64,000 bases of DNA, from assembly GCA_017469425.1 (NCBI GenBank), contig JAFUGJ010000085.1:21468-85467 (forward strand), written 5' to 3'. Of the stretch, positions 1 through 8,643 are shown piece after piece. Source of the DNA: Bacteroidales bacterium. Its GTDB lineage: Bacteria > Bacteroidota > Bacteroidia > Bacteroidales > UBA932. The first letter of the stretch is position 1. Each line of letters starts with the position of its first letter. The translations under genes and the position numbers were made by a program. A model generated the notes under the pieces. It saw only the letters and a list, made by a program, of their open reading frames with translations. It was not told the DNA's origin and did not search any database.

Positions 1-2278
1 GTTCTGGACCACATTTGAGAATTCGGAAATCGCTCCCTACCTCGCAGAGGCCAACCAGATTCTCGCAGGCATCCTTGCCGAGGAGAACGAGGCCGTTGCC
101 CCTGCAGAGGAAGCGGCTGCCGAAGGTGACATCGTCGCCGAAGAACTCGCAAACGATTCCGACAACGCAAACATCGAGGCCCTCCGCGCGGAGAATCCCC
201 TCTATGCAGTCCTGCAGCCCATGCAGGGCAACAGCGGAGCATGCATCGGTTATGCCAGCGTGGCCGACACCGCAAAGGTGAACCGCTATCTCGCAATGCC
301 CCAGATTGCCGCCCTCTTCCCTTCGGAGTTCCGCCCCATGTGGAGCGTGAAGCCCGTGAACGGAACCGAGAATGTGTTCGAGCTCGTTGCTATCAAGGCT
401 TCTTCGCGTGACGGACAGGCTCCCCTCGACGGAAGCGCCGTTACCGACGCCCGCGTAAGCTACAACAACCAGCGCAATGGCGAGCCTACCGTATCCATGA
501 ACATGAATGCGGAAGGTGCGAATGTGTGGGCTCACCTCACCAAGGACAACATCGGCAAGCAGATTGCAATCGTGCTCGACGGCACAGTTTATTCCTACCC
601 TGTAGTGAACAGCGAAATCTCCGGAGGAAGCTCCGAAATTTCCGGACACTTCACGGTTGAAGAGGCTACCGACCTTGTGAATGTGCTCAAGTCCGGTAAG
701 CTTCCCGCTCCCGCAACCATCGTCCAGGAGCAGGTGGTAGGCCCTTCGCTCGGTGCGAAGTCCATCCGCGACGGTATGATTTCGTTCATCATCGCCTTCC
801 TCCTCGTGCTCGTCTACATGGTTCTCTTCTACTCGGGAGCCGGTCTTGCAGCCGACGCAGCGCTTCTTACCAATGTCATTCTCCTCTTCGGTACCCTCGC
901 ATCGTTCGGTGCAGTGCTCACCCTGCCCGGCATCGCCGGTCTCGTGCTGACCCTGGGTATGGCAGTGGATGCGAATGTCATCATCTACGAGCGCGTCAAG
1001 GAAGAGCTCAAGGCAGGAAAGGGCCTCAGCAAGGCTATCGCCGACGGTTATTCCAACGCCTACTCCGCAATCATCGACGGTCAGCTCACCACCCTACTCA
1101 CCGGTCTGGTGCTGTTCTTCTTCGGTTCGGGTCCTGTGAAGGGCTTCGCCACCACCCTCATCATCGGTATCATCACCTCGGTGGTCACTTCCATCTTCAT
1201 CACCCGCCTCATCTTCGAGGCACGCGTTGCAAAGGGAAAGAACATCACCTTCGACAATGCCACCACCCGCAATTTCCTCAAGAACACCCATGTCAACTTC
1301 CTCGACGCCCGCAAGTGGTCTTACGCCATTTCCGGATGCCTCATCGTCATCGCCATCCTTTCCATCTTCATCAAGGGATTTACCTATGGTGTCGATTTCA
1401 CCGGAGGCCGTACCTATGTGGTCCGCTTCGACCAGCCCGTGCTTGCTGAGGATGTGCGCGCAGCTGTGAACGATGTGTTCGGAGCCGCTGCGGCAGCTGA
1501 CGAAAATGTGAAGGCTTCTTCGGTTGAGGTGAAGCAGTTCGGTGGAGACTCCCAGATGAAGATTACCACCTCCTACAAGATTGACGACGAATCCCAGAGC
1601 GTCGACGCTGAAATCGAAGGAATGCTCTACACCGCCCTCAAGGGCCTGTTCGCTGACCAGAGCTTCAGCCAGAGCGACTTCGTTTCCACCCTCGACAATC
1701 CCAACGGTATCATTTCCTCCGACAAGGTGGGCGCATCCATTGCGAACGACATCAAGCGCGACGCCATCATCTCCGTGATTCTCGCACTCATCATCATCTT
1801 CGCCTACATCGCCTTCCGTTTCAAGGGTTGGAACTGGGGTCTGGGCGGCGTCGTTTCGCTTGCCCACACCGCCATCATCGTGATTGGCTTCTTCTCCCTC
1901 TTCTCGGGAATCCTGCCTTTCAACCTCGATGTGGACCAGACCTTCATTGCGGCCATCCTTACCATCATCGGTTACGCAATCAACGACAATGTGGTTATCT
2001 TCGACCGTATCCGTGAAAACAGGCTGCTGCACCCTGGCGCAGACTTCAAGGAAACGGTGAACACCTCGCTCAACGCAACCCTCACCCGTACGGTGAACAC
2101 CTCGGTATCCACCCTCCTCCCTATGGTTGCCATCGCAATCTTCGGCGGTGAGAGCATCCGCGGTCTTTCCGTCGCCCTCATCCTCGGTATCCTCATCGGA
2201 ACCTATGCTTCCATCATGATTGGTACTCCTGTGATGTACGACAGCACCAAGAAGGTTGCCCCCAAGGCAAATAAGTAA
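1..2278 (+). CDS. secDF: SecDF fusion, Sec translocon accessory subunit (5' truncated by window)
   Basis: The reading frame is open from the window edge (frame 2) to TAA at 2276-2278, about 758 codons, so the N-terminus and the first SecD part are missing. What remains is the rest of the SecD periplasmic domain, the SecD membrane block (GMAVDANVIIYERVKEE, a family hallmark) and a complete SecF half with TGGRTYVVRF and a second membrane block containing GYAINDNVVIFDRIRENR. SecDF uses the proton motive force to help pull exported proteins through SecYEG. A SecD-SecF fusion is normal in Bacteroidota. The low-complexity Ala/Glu stretch near codons 28-55 is probably a loop of the periplasmic domain. 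A bidirectional terminator follows at once. Confidence 0.96.
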   Translation, partial: FWTTFENSEIAPYLAEANQILAGILAEENEAVAPAEEAAAEGDIVAEELANDSDNANIEALRAENPLYAVLQPMQGNSGACIGYASVADTAKVNRYLAMPQIAALFPSEFRPMWSVKPVNGTENVFELVAIKASSRDGQAPLDGSAVTDARVSYNNQRNGEPTVSMNMNAEGANVWAHLTKDNIGKQIAIVLDGTVYSYPVVNSEISGGSSEISGHFTVEEATDLVNVLKSGKLPAPATIVQEQVVGPSLGAKSIRDGMISFIIAFLLVLVYMVLFYSGAGLAADAALLTNVILLFGTLASFGAVLTLPGIAGLVLTLGMAVDANVIIYERVKEELKAGKGLSKAIADGYSNAYSAIIDGQLTTLLTGLVLFFFGSGPVKGFATTLIIGIITSVVTSIFITRLIFEARVAKGKNITFDNATTRNFLKNTHVNFLDARKWSYAISGCLIVIAILSIFIKGFTYGVDFTGGRTYVVRFDQPVLAEDVRAAVNDVFGAAAAADENVKASSVEVKQFGGDSQMKITTSYKIDDESQSVDAEIEGMLYTALKGLFADQSFSQSDFVSTLDNPNGIISSDKVGASIANDIKRDAIISVILALIIIFAYIAFRFKGWNWGLGGVVSLAHTAIIVIGFFSLFSGILPFNLDVDQTFIAAILTIIGYAINDNVVIFDRIRENRLLHPGADFKETVNTSLNATLTRTVNTSVSTLLPMVAIAIFGGESIRGLSVALILGILIGTYASIMIGTPVMYDSTKKVAPKANK

Positions 2279-2295
2279 GAAGGAATCTTCCTCAT

Positions 2296-2332
2296 AAAAA
2301 AAGTCCGGTTCGAAAATGACCGGACTTTTTTT
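2296..2332. terminator. Bidirectional intrinsic terminator between secDF and dnaE
   Basis: A 14-base perfect inverted repeat (2296-2309 and 2319-2332, core AGTCCGGT/ACCGGACT) with a 9-base loop carries an A-run on the left and a T-run on the right. It can therefore end transcription from secDF on the plus strand and from dnaE on the minus strand. The dnaE stop codon at 2331-2333 lies inside the T-run. Confidence 0.9.
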
Positions 2333-5300
2333 ATTTCCCTACAGTGTAGCTGATTCCCAGCTTTTCCAGACCGGCAAGGAGGTCGGAACAGACGGTGACG
2401 CCGAATTTCTTTGAGAAAAGTTCGACGCGGTAGCCGGTGCGGGCGTCGCGCAGATAGACGCTCAGCCGGGTCTTTCCGGAGAAGTCTTTGATTACTCGCA
2501 CCAGACCTTTGCGGAACTTTTCGTTTAGCTGCGTGGAATCGATATTTATGGTGAACGACTTCACCATATCCTCGGCAACATTGCCGAGCAGGGTAATTTT
2601 CTTGATTTTGAAAGCGTAAGGCGGTTTTTTCCCTTTGGCGGCATCTTCAGGCTTGAGGCGGAAACGCTCTGCTATCTCTCCTTCGAGGAAAAGCTGCTCA
2701 TGAAGCTTCATGTAGGACATGTAAGCCTCGTAGTCTTTGCCGAAGAGAGCAAGTTCATAGGTGCCGCTATAGTCCTCCAGGACGATTCTGCCGCCCGGGG
2801 AACCGGTGCGGGTGGTAATCTGTTTGACATCGGTCACGATGCCCGCCACAGCCGTTTTACGGGCCTTTCCAAGCTTTTCCTGCTCGTCGATTTTTTCCGG
2901 AAGTTCGGCAAGCTTGCAGTTGGTGAAGGTTTCAATGGCAAAGGCATAACGGTCGAGGGGATGCGAGGAAAGATACATGCCTACGACATCCTTCTCCAAC
3001 TGGAGCATGGCAAGGATGTCTTCTTCGCCGGAGAAGATAGGTATTTCCGGACGCACTGGCTTCATTTCCTCTATCTCGCCGAACAGGGAACTCGCACTGT
3101 CAACCTTGTCGTTGCGGTAGAGGTCGGCATATCTCAGCAGTTCGTCGATGAAGAGTTCGCCGTTTTTGCAAGGTGTGTAGAACTGGCTGCGCTTGTAGCC
3201 GAAGGAATCCAGACACCCTGCGTTGATGAGGGTCTCCAGAGCCTTGCGGTTCACATTCACGGGTTTGTCCTGACGCTGTCCGTACAGGGCCATGCGCTCC
3301 ATGAAATCCCACACATCGGCAAAAGGTCCGTTCTGGCCGCGCTCGTCGATAATCGCGTTGACGATGTTTTCGCCAAAGCCCTTGAGCCCTCCGAGACCGA
3401 AGCGTACATCGCCTTCCCTGTTGACGGAAAAGTCCTTGTCGGATTCGTTGATGTCGGGGTTCAGCACCTTTATACCGCTCTTTTTGCAGTCGGCCATAAT
3501 CTCCTTCATCTCATCCATGTTGGAACTCTGCTGGGTGAGATTGGAGGCTTGGAACTCGCTTGGATAATGGGCCTTCAGCCATGCGGTCTGGTAACTTACC
3601 CATGCGTAACAGGTGGCGTGACTCTTGTTGAACGCATATTTTGCAAAAGCTTCCCAGTCGCTCCAAATCTTTTCGAGCGTTTTCTGCGGATGCCCGTTCG
3701 CCACTGCTCCGTCCATGAAGTCTTTCTTGAGCCCGTCCAGAATGTCCTTCTTCTTCTTTCCCATAGCCTTGCGGAGCTTGTCGGCCTTTCCCTTTGAAAA
3801 GCCTGCCACCGCCTGGGAAATCTGCATCACCTGCTCCTGATAAACGGTTACGCCGTATGTTTCCTGCAGATAATCCCCCATTTCGGGCAGGTCGAAGGAG
3901 ATTTCTTCCGCCCCGGTCTTTCGCGCCACGAACTGCGGAATGTAATCCATGGGGCCCGGACGATAGAGGGCGTTCATTGCAATCAGGTCCTCGAAGCGCT
4001 CGGGATGGAGTTTCATCAGCCACTCCCTCATCCCCCCGGATTCGAACTGGAACACACTCTTGGTGTCGCCGCGAGAATATAGGTCGAAGGTTGCCGCATC
4101 GTCGATAGGGATGGCCTCTATGTCTATGTCCGGACCTCCGCGTTTCTTTATAAGATTCAGGCATCGGGAGATGATGCTGAGGGTTTTCAGCCCCAGGAAG
4201 TCCATCTTCAACATTCCCACATCCTCAATCTGCGAACCTTCGAACTGGCTCACCCACACCTTCTGTCCGGTAGCCTTGTCCTCGCCCATGGTGATGGGGA
4301 TGTAGTCCGTCAGGTTTCCACGGCCGATAATCATGGCGCAGGCGTGGATGCCCACCTGACGCACGCAGCCTTCCAGCCTCATGGCATAGTCGAGCACTTC
4401 GTGAATCAGCGGCTCGCCGTTCTCGTACTCGTTCTTCAGTTCGGGCACATATTTGATGCAGTTCGCGAGAGTTGGCTTCACTTCCTTCTCCTCGCCCTTT
4501 TCCTTCACCACGAAAGCGCGGTCGGGAATCATTTTCGTAAGGCGGTTGCTTTCCGGGATTGGCAGGTTACTTACACGCGCAACATCCTTCACCGCCAGTT
4601 TTGCAGCCATGGTGCCGAAGGTAATCACATGGGAGATGTGGTCCGCACCATAAAGATCCTGCACATACTGAATTACGCGGTAGCGGCCCTCGTCGTCGAA
4701 GTCCACATCAATATCCGGCATGGAGATTCGCTCGGGATTGAGGAAACGCTCGAACAGGAGTCCGTATTTCACCGGGTCGAGGTTGGTGATGCGCAGACAG
4801 TATGACACCACGCTGCCCGCCGCGCTGCCTCGTCCCGGCCCTACGGAAATGCCGTTGCGCTTCGCCCAGTTGATGAAATCCTGCACGATGAGGAAGTAGT
4901 CCGGAAAGCCCATGTAGGAAATGGTCTTGAGCTCGAAGTCGATGCGTTCGCGAAGCCCTGTATCGGTATCGAGCTGCTCCCCATAGCGCTCACGCGCCCC
5001 TTCCCAAGTAAGATGGCAGAGGAAGGCTACGGACTTGCAGAACTCTTCTCCCCGGTAGTTGCCTTTTTCGTCGTTGCGGCCACGGTCGATGACATCCTTG
5101 TACTCTTCCAGATACTTGTCGATTTCGGCAAGGAAAGCCGCGTCAATCGTGAATTTCGGGAGGACATGTGCGCTGTTGATGTCGTAGCGTTCCACTTTAT
5201 CCAGAATCTCCAGGGTGTTGGAAATGGCCTCCGGATGGTCCGGGAAGAGTTCGAGCATTTCTTCCTCACTTTTGAGGTATTCCTGCTGGGTATAGCGCAG

Positions 5301-6038
5301 GCGCTTGGGGTCGTCCACGAGCGCGTTTGTGGTAAGGCAGATAAGTCTGTCGTGCGCAGGGCCGTCCTCTTTGAGAATGAAGTGCGTGTCGTTGGTGGCT
5401 ATCACCTTGACCCCGTGCTTTACGGCAAGTTCGAAGATGGCTTCGTTTACCTTCTGCTGGTTTCGGTAAAGGTCGAGCGACAATCCGGGAACTTCAGTCT
5501 TGTGAAGCATTACTTCGAGGTAATAATCTTCCCCGAAAACCCGCTTGTGCCATTCTATCGCCTTGTCCGCACCGTCCATGTCGCCCGCAAGGATGCAGCG
5601 GGGAATCTCGCCGGCAATGCAGGCGGAGGAGCATATAAGCCCCTCGTGGTATTTCTCCACCACTTCATGGCTGACGCGCGGCTTGTCGTAATACATGCCC
5701 TCGATGTGCCCGGTGGAAACTATCTTCATTAGGTTTTTATAACCCTGATAGTTCTTTGCCAGGAGGATGAGGTGGAAGTATTTGCGATGTTCGTTGTCCT
5801 TGAGTTTATGGTCGTAATGCCTGGTTACATAGATTTCGCAGCCGAGAATGGGTTTGACCCCCGGAAACTTTGCGCTTGTGTCGAAAAACTCCTTTACGCC
5901 ATACATGTTGCCGTGGTCGGTAATGGCAAGGCCCGGCATCCCTAACTCGTCCGCACGGGCGAAGAGTTTCTTGATGTTCGACATTCCATCGAGGATGGAG
6001 TATTCGGTATGGACATGAAGCGGAACGAAATTCGACAT
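2331..6038 (-). CDS. dnaE: DNA polymerase III subunit alpha
   Basis: The 1235-residue protein is the catalytic subunit of the replicative polymerase. It opens with the PHP domain (VPLHVHTEYSILDG, ITDHGN), continues with the Pol3 core including GPGRGSAAGS near residues 398-407 and the catalytic aspartates of PDIDVDF near residue 441, then the helix-hairpin-helix and a C-terminal OB-fold region. Length is normal for a Bacteroidota DnaE and no intein is seen. The ATG at 6036-6038 starts the conserved N-terminus and lies only 8 bases after a -7 box (6046-6053), so the mRNA leader would be very short. It is transcribed alone and ends in the shared terminator at 2296-2332. Confidence 0.98.
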   Translation of the reverse strand: MSNFVPLHVHTEYSILDGMSNIKKLFARADELGMPGLAITDHGNMYGVKEFFDTSAKFPGVKPILGCEIYVTRHYDHKLKDNEHRKYFHLILLAKNYQGYKNLMKIVSTGHIEGMYYDKPRVSHEVVEKYHEGLICSSACIAGEIPRCILAGDMDGADKAIEWHKRVFGEDYYLEVMLHKTEVPGLSLDLYRNQQKVNEAIFELAVKHGVKVIATNDTHFILKEDGPAHDRLICLTTNALVDDPKRLRYTQQEYLKSEEEMLELFPDHPEAISNTLEILDKVERYDINSAHVLPKFTIDAAFLAEIDKYLEEYKDVIDRGRNDEKGNYRGEEFCKSVAFLCHLTWEGARERYGEQLDTDTGLRERIDFELKTISYMGFPDYFLIVQDFINWAKRNGISVGPGRGSAAGSVVSYCLRITNLDPVKYGLLFERFLNPERISMPDIDVDFDDEGRYRVIQYVQDLYGADHISHVITFGTMAAKLAVKDVARVSNLPIPESNRLTKMIPDRAFVVKEKGEEKEVKPTLANCIKYVPELKNEYENGEPLIHEVLDYAMRLEGCVRQVGIHACAMIIGRGNLTDYIPITMGEDKATGQKVWVSQFEGSQIEDVGMLKMDFLGLKTLSIISRCLNLIKKRGGPDIDIEAIPIDDAATFDLYSRGDTKSVFQFESGGMREWLMKLHPERFEDLIAMNALYRPGPMDYIPQFVARKTGAEEISFDLPEMGDYLQETYGVTVYQEQVMQISQAVAGFSKGKADKLRKAMGKKKKDILDGLKKDFMDGAVANGHPQKTLEKIWSDWEAFAKYAFNKSHATCYAWVSYQTAWLKAHYPSEFQASNLTQQSSNMDEMKEIMADCKKSGIKVLNPDINESDKDFSVNREGDVRFGLGGLKGFGENIVNAIIDERGQNGPFADVWDFMERMALYGQRQDKPVNVNRKALETLINAGCLDSFGYKRSQFYTPCKNGELFIDELLRYADLYRNDKVDSASSLFGEIEEMKPVRPEIPIFSGEEDILAMLQLEKDVVGMYLSSHPLDRYAFAIETFTNCKLAELPEKIDEQEKLGKARKTAVAGIVTDVKQITTRTGSPGGRIVLEDYSGTYELALFGKDYEAYMSYMKLHEQLFLEGEIAERFRLKPEDAAKGKKPPYAFKIKKITLLGNVAEDMVKSFTINIDSTQLNEKFRKGLVRVIKDFSGKTRLSVYLRDARTGYRVELFSKKFGVTVCSDLLAGLEKLGISYTVGK

Positions 6039-6045
6039 AGCCTTA

Positions 6046-6076
6046 CAAAGGTAATAAAAAGGCGTCCGACCTCAAA
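6046..6076 (-). promoter_or_regulatory. dnaE promoter, -33/-7 Bacteroidota type
   Basis: On the minus strand TTTG (6076-6073) is followed after exactly 19 bases by TACCTTTG (6053-6046), matching the TTTG-N19-TAnnTTTG consensus of the Bacteroidota housekeeping sigma factor. The -33 box sits in the loop of the preceding gene's terminator hairpin, so terminator and promoter are superimposed. Confidence 0.75.
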
Positions 6077-6086
6077 GCCGGACGCC
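6056..6086 (-). terminator. Intrinsic terminator of the 6.1-6.9 kb gene
   Basis: An 8-bp perfect stem (6061-6068 with 6079-6086, GGCGTCCG/CGGACGCC) is followed on the minus strand by five T (6060-6056). It lies 28 bases beyond the stop of the gene at 6115-6858 and ahead of dnaE. Confidence 0.8.
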
Positions 6087-6114
6087 GATAAAAGTTTTCA
6101 ACAGGACATTTAAC

Positions 6115-6858
6115 TCACTTGAGCATTTCGAAGAGAGCCTTTTCGTATTCGTCCTTGTTTGTTTCCTTTTTGGGAAGAAGCATTATTACATTCAGGACAG
6201 AACGCCCCTCCTTGATGAATGTGTATTTAAATGAGTCTTTTTTCTTGAGGGAATAAGAATCTATGGCTTTCAGCATAGGTTTCCTTAAATAGGCTTCCAG
6301 ATAGTTCTGTTTTTTAGCAGGAATCTGGTAATAATAGATTTTATCCGCATAACATGGATATTTTCCACTAATGTCCTCAACATAATTCAAAGGATCATAA
6401 GACTCAGGATATGCTCCACTCACAATCACAATCTGGCCTTTTGGAACCTCCGGATATACAAGGTGCAACCCGTTGGCTTGGAACACTTCATGCTTCATTG
6501 ATGTATGAGGATTCTCCGTTCCCACCTGAAGTAAAATCAAACATCTGCCATCGTCGCTTTTAACGGCAAATGTATAAAAATTCATCAAGACAGGGCCCTC
6601 TTTGGAATACTCTACAGCCCAATTCACATTAGGGTACAGGCTTTTTGCCTTGAATCCATCCGGAATTGTTAGAGAAACTCCATTTTCCCGCTGCAACAAA
6701 ACTTTGGCCTGCTCTTCCGTATATTCTACAGACTCCGGCGGCGGAGCGGTTTTTCCGTTTGCAGGAAGGAATATGCAAAGGCAAAATAGCAAAGAAAACA
6801 ATTTACTAAGGGGCGAATGTGGCTTCGCAAGGGTCAAAGGTCGAGTTAGAATATACAT
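6115..6858 (-). CDS. Secreted protein of unknown function
   Basis: The 247-residue product is not recognised. It has a basic N-terminus followed by a hydrophobic stretch (about residues 18-34, LFSLLFCLCIFLPANG), so it is probably exported; there is no convincing lipobox. The mature part starts with a proline-rich TAPPPES segment and has a mixed alpha/beta look with many Tyr and Lys. The gene is richer in A+T than dnaE and the genes to its left, which could mean a different history. It ends in its own terminator (6056-6086). Its ATG lies inside one arm of an inverted repeat (6857-6865 with 6942-6950). The start is the only ATG ahead of the signal peptide. Confidence 0.75.
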   Translation of the reverse strand: MYILTRPLTLAKPHSPLSKLFSLLFCLCIFLPANGKTAPPPESVEYTEEQAKVLLQRENGVSLTIPDGFKAKSLYPNVNWAVEYSKEGPVLMNFYTFAVKSDDGRCLILLQVGTENPHTSMKHEVFQANGLHLVYPEVPKGQIVIVSGAYPESYDPLNYVEDISGKYPCYADKIYYYQIPAKKQNYLEAYLRKPMLKAIDSYSLKKKDSFKYTFIKEGRSVLNVIMLLPKKETNKDEYEKALFEMLK

Positions 6859-6955
6859 ATTGCACTAAGTGTTTTGGAATAGTTTTCTCGTTCATTGTAT
6901 CTCCACCAAAGTCCTTAATCATAAAACTTATGAAGGACTTCGTGCAATATAAGAG
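6859..6955. other. Leader region with two nested inverted repeats
   Basis: The gap upstream of the 6.1-6.9 kb gene holds a 9-base inverted repeat (ATATTGCAC at 6857-6865, GTGCAATAT at 6942-6950) and inside it an 8-base one (AAGTCCTT at 6909-6916, AAGGACTT at 6933-6940). If the transcript starts upstream, the outer stem would enclose the start codon. No clear -7 box is seen here. Confidence 0.4.
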
Positions 6956-7011
6956 TTAATTCCCTATTATCAAAGCATTTTCTGAATTATATGCCGGTAA
7001 TAGGGAATTAA
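6956..7011 (-). terminator. Perfect 14-bp inverted repeat, possible end of the large operon
   Basis: TTAATTCCCTATTA (6956-6969) and its exact complement (6998-7011) flank a 28-base spacer just beyond the stop of the DUF4923 gene (7015). It is the first strong hairpin at the end of the minus-strand block that begins near 35.2 kb. The loop is long and no strong T-run follows, so a Rho-independent role is uncertain. A regulator site is the alternative. Confidence 0.4.
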
Positions 7012-7014
7012 AGT

Positions 7015-7680
7015 TTACCTCTTCAGGTCGAAGCCGAGTTTGAGGCCGGTGACCTGGTCGACAAGACCGGTGAGGGAGGACAGCGTGGCGTCCTGCGAGG
7101 CGGCGCCTACGACCTTGATGGCCTTGGTGGCGAATTTCAGGAACTTGTCGGCGGGGAAAAGAATCTGGCAGCCGCTGGTGGTGGCTGCAACATCGCCGGT
7201 CATTGAAAGATAGTTATATACCTTTCCGAATTTCATCTTCACTACTTTGTCGGCATAGGTATAAGTGCCTGATGCTATGGACTTTCCTCCTGCTGCAATG
7301 GTAAAGGTGCCGTCTTCGGCAAAGCTGAGGGTGGCGATGCCGGGCTTGATACCTACCTTGGCAAGATAGCCGTCGGCCTTGTTTTCAAGGTTTTCTTTGT
7401 AAGCGGAAGCGGCAAGACTGGTAAGGGTATTGTCGGTGGAAATTGCGGTGGCCGAACCATTGTAGGTCCAGTTGCCGGTGAGATTTACGGTCGTGGTCTG
7501 GTTCAGAACCGAGCCGATGAGCGAGCCGAGCACTCCGGTAGCAGCAGATTCTACAGCAGAGGACGAAGAGGAAGACGAACCTCCGAATACACCTTTGAGG
7601 GAATTGAGAAGGCCGCTTTGGGCATTGGCCGAGGATGCGCCGAGAGCAAGGGCGCAGACAATTACGAGGATTTTTTTCAT
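7015..7680 (-). CDS. DUF4923 (lipocalin-like) secreted protein
   Basis: The 221-residue protein starts with a clear signal peptide (MKKILVIVCALALGASSANA, cleavage near residue 20). A serine-rich linker (residues 35-44) follows, then a domain with NLTGNWTYNGSA and repeated beta-hairpins such as GTYTYADKVVKMKFG. This matches the DUF4923/lipocalin-like family of Bacteroidales, whose function is unknown; it is expected in the periplasm or at the outer membrane. Its ATG overlaps the stop of the upstream ThiL-like gene by 4 bases (ATGA at 7677-7680), so the two are translationally coupled. Family assignment rests on recognised pattern only. Confidence 0.85.
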   Translation of the reverse strand: MKKILVIVCALALGASSANAQSGLLNSLKGVFGGSSSSSSSAVESAATGVLGSLIGSVLNQTTTVNLTGNWTYNGSATAISTDNTLTSLAASAYKENLENKADGYLAKVGIKPGIATLSFAEDGTFTIAAGGKSIASGTYTYADKVVKMKFGKVYNYLSMTGDVAATTSGCQILFPADKFLKFATKAIKVVGAASQDATLSSLTGLVDQVTGLKLGFDLKR

Positions 7681-8627
7681 ATAGCGGATATTTTTAATTC
7701 AACGCCCTCGGGGGTAACAAGTACTGTGCCTGCATCCTCCTGGGCAAGATGGCCGATTATATCGAAAGTCTGGAAATCGCGACGGAATTTTTCCGCCTCA
7801 AGAATTGGCACCGTGAACAGAAGCTGAAAGTCCTCCCCACCATTCATTGCAGCAGATACGGGGTCCAGGTCCAGTTTTCTCCCCAGTTCGAAGGAATTAC
7901 CCTCGAAGGGTATGCGCTCGGCATAAACCTTGGCACCAAGGCCGGTCCGCTCTGCGATACGATTCACCGCATCGGCAAGTCCGTGGGTGATGAAGCATCC
8001 TTCAGAGGGGATGATTGCGGCGTCCTCCAGTTTGGAAACTATTCCGGCATCCAGTTCTGGTTTCAGGTAGGCCGCCACCTGCATCTTGTATTTTTCGAGT
8101 TCCTTGCGGTCGGATTCTCCTTTGTCGAAACGCTCGAGTTCGCGCTCCATCACCCTCATGCCGAGATACGCCGCACCGAGCCTTCCGCTGATGCAGAGGA
8201 GGTCCTTGCTCTGAGCCTTGGGGCGGCGGACTTCAGTGAGTTTATTGCGCTCTCCGCTCGCGGCAACGCTGATGGCAAGGCCGTTTTGGGAAGGCTGCAG
8301 GTCAAGATGCACATCTTTGTATCCGTGCTCTTTTGCTGCGGCAGCAATCCCGCCCCAAAGCTCCTCAATCTGGGGATAATCAAGTTTGGAACTGACACCC
8401 AGCACCACCGAAAGCTCCCGCGGATGGCGCAGTTGCGCATAAAGCTCGCCCGTGACGGCAATTACCGCCTTGTATCCCAGATGCTTGAGAGGAAAATAAA
8501 CCAGGTTGAAGTCCACCCCTTCCAGCAGCACTTTGTGGGCCGCCGGGATACCCTGTGAAAAAGAAGTCCCTTCGTACAAACGGCGCAGGGACTCTTTCTT
8601 TCCTAAATCTGCAAATGACTCTGCCAT
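7677..8627 (-). CDS. ThiL/AIR-synthase-fold protein lacking catalytic residues (probable pseudoenzyme)
   Basis: The 316-residue protein aligns end to end with thiamine-monophosphate kinase: LLEGVDF and PLKHLGYKAV (residues 34-54), SGRLGAAYLGM (147-157), MNGGEDFQLLFTVP (261-274) and a C-terminal IIGHL. The residues that bind ATP and Mg2+ in ThiL are gone. The GDDAAV loop is absent, the SDI motif reads TGEL (59-62), GGDT reads HLDLQ (107-111), GDLG reads GRLG (148-151) and DISDG reads FITHG (212-216). The frame is intact and coupled to the next gene by ATGA, so this is not a decayed pseudogene. Thiamine phosphate kinase activity is not expected. A regulatory, ligand-binding or scaffold role is inference. 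A weak -7-like box (TATTTTTG, 8639-8632) precedes it. Confidence 0.85.
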   Translation of the reverse strand: MAESFADLGKKESLRRLYEGTSFSQGIPAAHKVLLEGVDFNLVYFPLKHLGYKAVIAVTGELYAQLRHPRELSVVLGVSSKLDYPQIEELWGGIAAAAKEHGYKDVHLDLQPSQNGLAISVAASGERNKLTEVRRPKAQSKDLLCISGRLGAAYLGMRVMERELERFDKGESDRKELEKYKMQVAAYLKPELDAGIVSKLEDAAIIPSEGCFITHGLADAVNRIAERTGLGAKVYAERIPFEGNSFELGRKLDLDPVSAAMNGGEDFQLLFTVPILEAEKFRRDFQTFDIIGHLAQEDAGTVLVTPEGVELKISAI

Positions 8628-8643
8628 TCTGCAAAAATAGCAA

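Noticed and set aside
7677-8627. Treating the ThiL-like gene as a decayed pseudogene
   Set aside because: There is no frameshift or stop, the fold motifs are kept from end to end, and it is translationally coupled to the next gene. The changed catalytic sites look selective, not random.
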